From NCBI GenBank assembly GCA_015662815.1, contig DQTK01000123.1:1-6169 (forward strand): a DNA stretch of 6,169 bases. Reading direction: 5' to 3'. The notes below the pieces were generated by a model. The model was given only the letters and a program-made list of their open reading frames with translations, did not search any database and had not been told where the DNA came from. This document shows, one piece after another, positions 5,706 through 6,169 of the stretch. Made by a program: the position numbers and the translations under genes. The stretch is from Aquifex aeolicus. Lineage in GTDB: Bacteria; Aquificota; Aquificia; Aquificales; Aquificaceae. Every line of letters begins with the position of its first letter. Positions within the stretch are counted from its first letter, which is position 1.

Positions 5706-5782
5706 ACCCTGCGCACGGGACGGCGGGCTTACCCTTGCTCCCTTTCGGGCCTGGGGGGATTCACCCTGTCCCGCCGCAGGGC
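5706..5782 (-). ncRNA. ffs: signal recognition particle RNA, small bacterial (4.5S) type
   Basis: The minus strand shows the SRP RNA domain IV core: CAGG, a CCC/GGG stem closed by the GNRA loop GAAA (5746-5743), then AGCA. This is the asymmetric/symmetric loop pattern bound by the Ffh M domain (whole core 5753-5732), followed by GGGTAAG. The ends close into a long GC-rich helix: CCCTGCG (5781-5775) pairs with CGCAGGG, and GCGGGAC with GTCCCGT, with one bulged G. The predicted RNA is about 77 nt with no Alu domain, as in the short 4.5S class. It guides membrane-protein ribosomes to FtsY with Ffh. A promoter lies immediately upstream at 5792-5820. Exact ends are inferred from pairing and could be a few nt longer. 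The gene sits upstream of dnaX, as scr does in Bacillus subtilis. Confidence 0.88.
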
Positions 5783-5791
5783 TAAGTATTC

Positions 5792-5820
5792 AATATAAAA
5801 AGCTTCAAATCTTATGTCAA
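5792..5820 (-). promoter_or_regulatory. sigma-70-type promoter of the SRP RNA / dnaX group
   Basis: On the minus strand TTGACA (5820-5815), a 17-nt spacer, and TATATT (5797-5792), predicting a start near 5783-5785, right at the 5' end of the folded SRP RNA. This agreement of promoter and RNA end supports both calls. It may also supply dnaX and uvrB by read-through. Confidence 0.82.
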
Positions 5821-5869
5821 TATTCGCAGAGCCTGAACTTCCCTAATTATTAAACAGGTTCCAAAGAGC

Positions 5870-5898
5870 TTGACAATAAAAAAATGGTTTACTATAAT
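5870..5898 (+). promoter_or_regulatory. exact-consensus sigma-70 promoter of the tRNA genes
   Basis: TTGACA (5870-5875), a 17-nt spacer, and TATAAT (5893-5898) match the consensus in both hexamers and spacing. Initiation is expected near 5904-5906, giving a leader of about 42 nt before tRNA-Glu. It is back-to-back with the SRP RNA promoter, the two -35 boxes being 49 bp apart. Confidence 0.88.
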
Positions 5899-5947
5899 AT
5901 TTTTCTGTCAGGTGGCGGTGGGAACCAGAAAAGTCTAAAGGGTGGTA

Positions 5948-6025
5948 GCCCCCGTCGTCTAGCCTGGCCTAGGACGCCGGCCTTTCACGCCGGAAACGCG
6001 GGTTCAAATCCCGCCGGGGGTGCCA
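5948..6025 (+). tRNA. tRNA-Glu (anticodon UUC)
   Basis: 78 nt including an encoded CCA (6023-6025). The acceptor stem GCCCCCG pairs with CGGGGGT (first pair G-U), discriminator G6022. The anticodon stem CCGGC/GCCGG holds loop CTTTCAC with anticodon TTC at 5984-5986. The T-arm is CGGG-TTCAAAT-CCCG. The D-arm sequence, starting GTCTAG and ending AGGAC, is characteristic of glutamate tRNAs. It reads GAA and GAG codons and may also feed Glu-dependent tetrapyrrole synthesis and Glu-tRNA-Gln transamidation in organisms that use those routes. It is first in a two-tRNA unit. Confidence 0.96.
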
Positions 6026-6058
6026 TTTTTTATTTTGAATTTAAATATTACATGAAAA

Positions 6059-6134
6059 AGGCGGGTAGCTCAGTTGGGAGAGCGCCGCCCTTACAAGGCG
6101 GAGGTCGCGGGTTCGAGTCCCGCCCCGCCTACCA
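6059..6134 (+). tRNA. tRNA-Val (anticodon UAC)
   Basis: 76 nt including an encoded CCA (6132-6134). The acceptor stem AGGCGGG pairs with CCCGCCT, discriminator A6131. The D-arm contains GCTC/GAGC. The anticodon stem CCGCC/GGCGG holds loop CTTACAA with anticodon TAC at 6092-6094. The T-arm is GCGGG-TTCGAGT-CCCGC. It lies 33 bp after tRNA-Glu with no convincing promoter between them, so co-transcription from the 5870 promoter is likely. The T-rich gap directly after the tRNA-Glu CCA is probably a processing spacer. Confidence 0.96.
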
Positions 6135-6169
6135 TTTAAACTATCTTTAATCTTTCCTTGACGAAAAAC

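Noticed and set aside
5510..5785. Plus-strand 91-codon open frame
   Set aside because: It lies antisense to the dnaX start, the 43-aa frame and the SRP RNA; the Pro/Gly-rich end is a translation of the RNA's GC stems.
6026..6058. Separate promoter or terminator between the two tRNAs
   Set aside because: The gap is simply AT-rich; there is a T-run after the CCA but no hairpin of its own, and no paired -35/-10 with proper spacing.
5884..6150. Plus-strand 88-codon open frame
   Set aside because: It runs straight through both tRNA genes and starts inside the promoter; no protein-like composition.
6158..6163. TTGACG as the -35 of a further promoter after tRNA-Val
   Set aside because: The window ends before a -10 could be seen; the hexamer alone is weak evidence.

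Overview
The window looks like chromosomal DNA of a hyperthermophilic bacterium of the Aquificales, very probably Aquifex or a close relative. The IscA-type protein resembles, as I remember it, the Aquifex aeolicus IscA-like protein. The order iscA-like / uvrB / dnaX also fits that genome as I recall it. Proteins are rich in Lys, Glu and Ile and the coding DNA is AT-rich, while the structured RNAs are very GC-rich, as expected where RNA helices must hold at high temperature. I could not run a database search, so the organism call rests on memory and pattern.

Layout. Positions 38-1787 hold a tight plus-strand cluster. It encodes a 6-pyruvoyl-tetrahydropterin-synthase-family protein with the active-site signature of the folate-type PTPS-III group, then PdxA (vitamin B6 synthesis), then an A-type iron-sulfur carrier. 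A short hairpin plus T-run ends this cluster over the carrier's stop codon. Converging on it from the right is a minus-strand group transcribed from about 5783 down to 1808: a small SRP (4.5S-type) RNA gene with a near-consensus promoter, a 43-codon reading frame not previously listed that overlaps the dnaX start by one base, dnaX (clamp-loader ATPase), an 87-aa DUF4911-like protein, and uvrB (excision-repair helicase-like subunit). Divergent from the SRP RNA, an exactly consensus -35/-10 promoter drives two plus-strand tRNA genes, tRNA-Glu(UUC) and tRNA-Val(UAC), both with encoded CCA.

How they work together. The left cluster is cofactor supply (pterin/folate, PLP, Fe-S). The right cluster is replication and repair, preceded by the SRP RNA; scr also lies beside dnaX in Bacillus subtilis. 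No mobile element, CRISPR array or toxin/defence locus is visible.

The most interesting signal is in dnaX. Near its 3' end lies a run of nine A that contains the E. coli-like slippery frame A-AAA-AAG. The annotated frame stops ten codons later, but the -1 frame stays open for 31 codons and encodes a plausible DnaX-like C-terminus that runs into the next gene. This suggests programmed slippage, or else a homopolymer length error.
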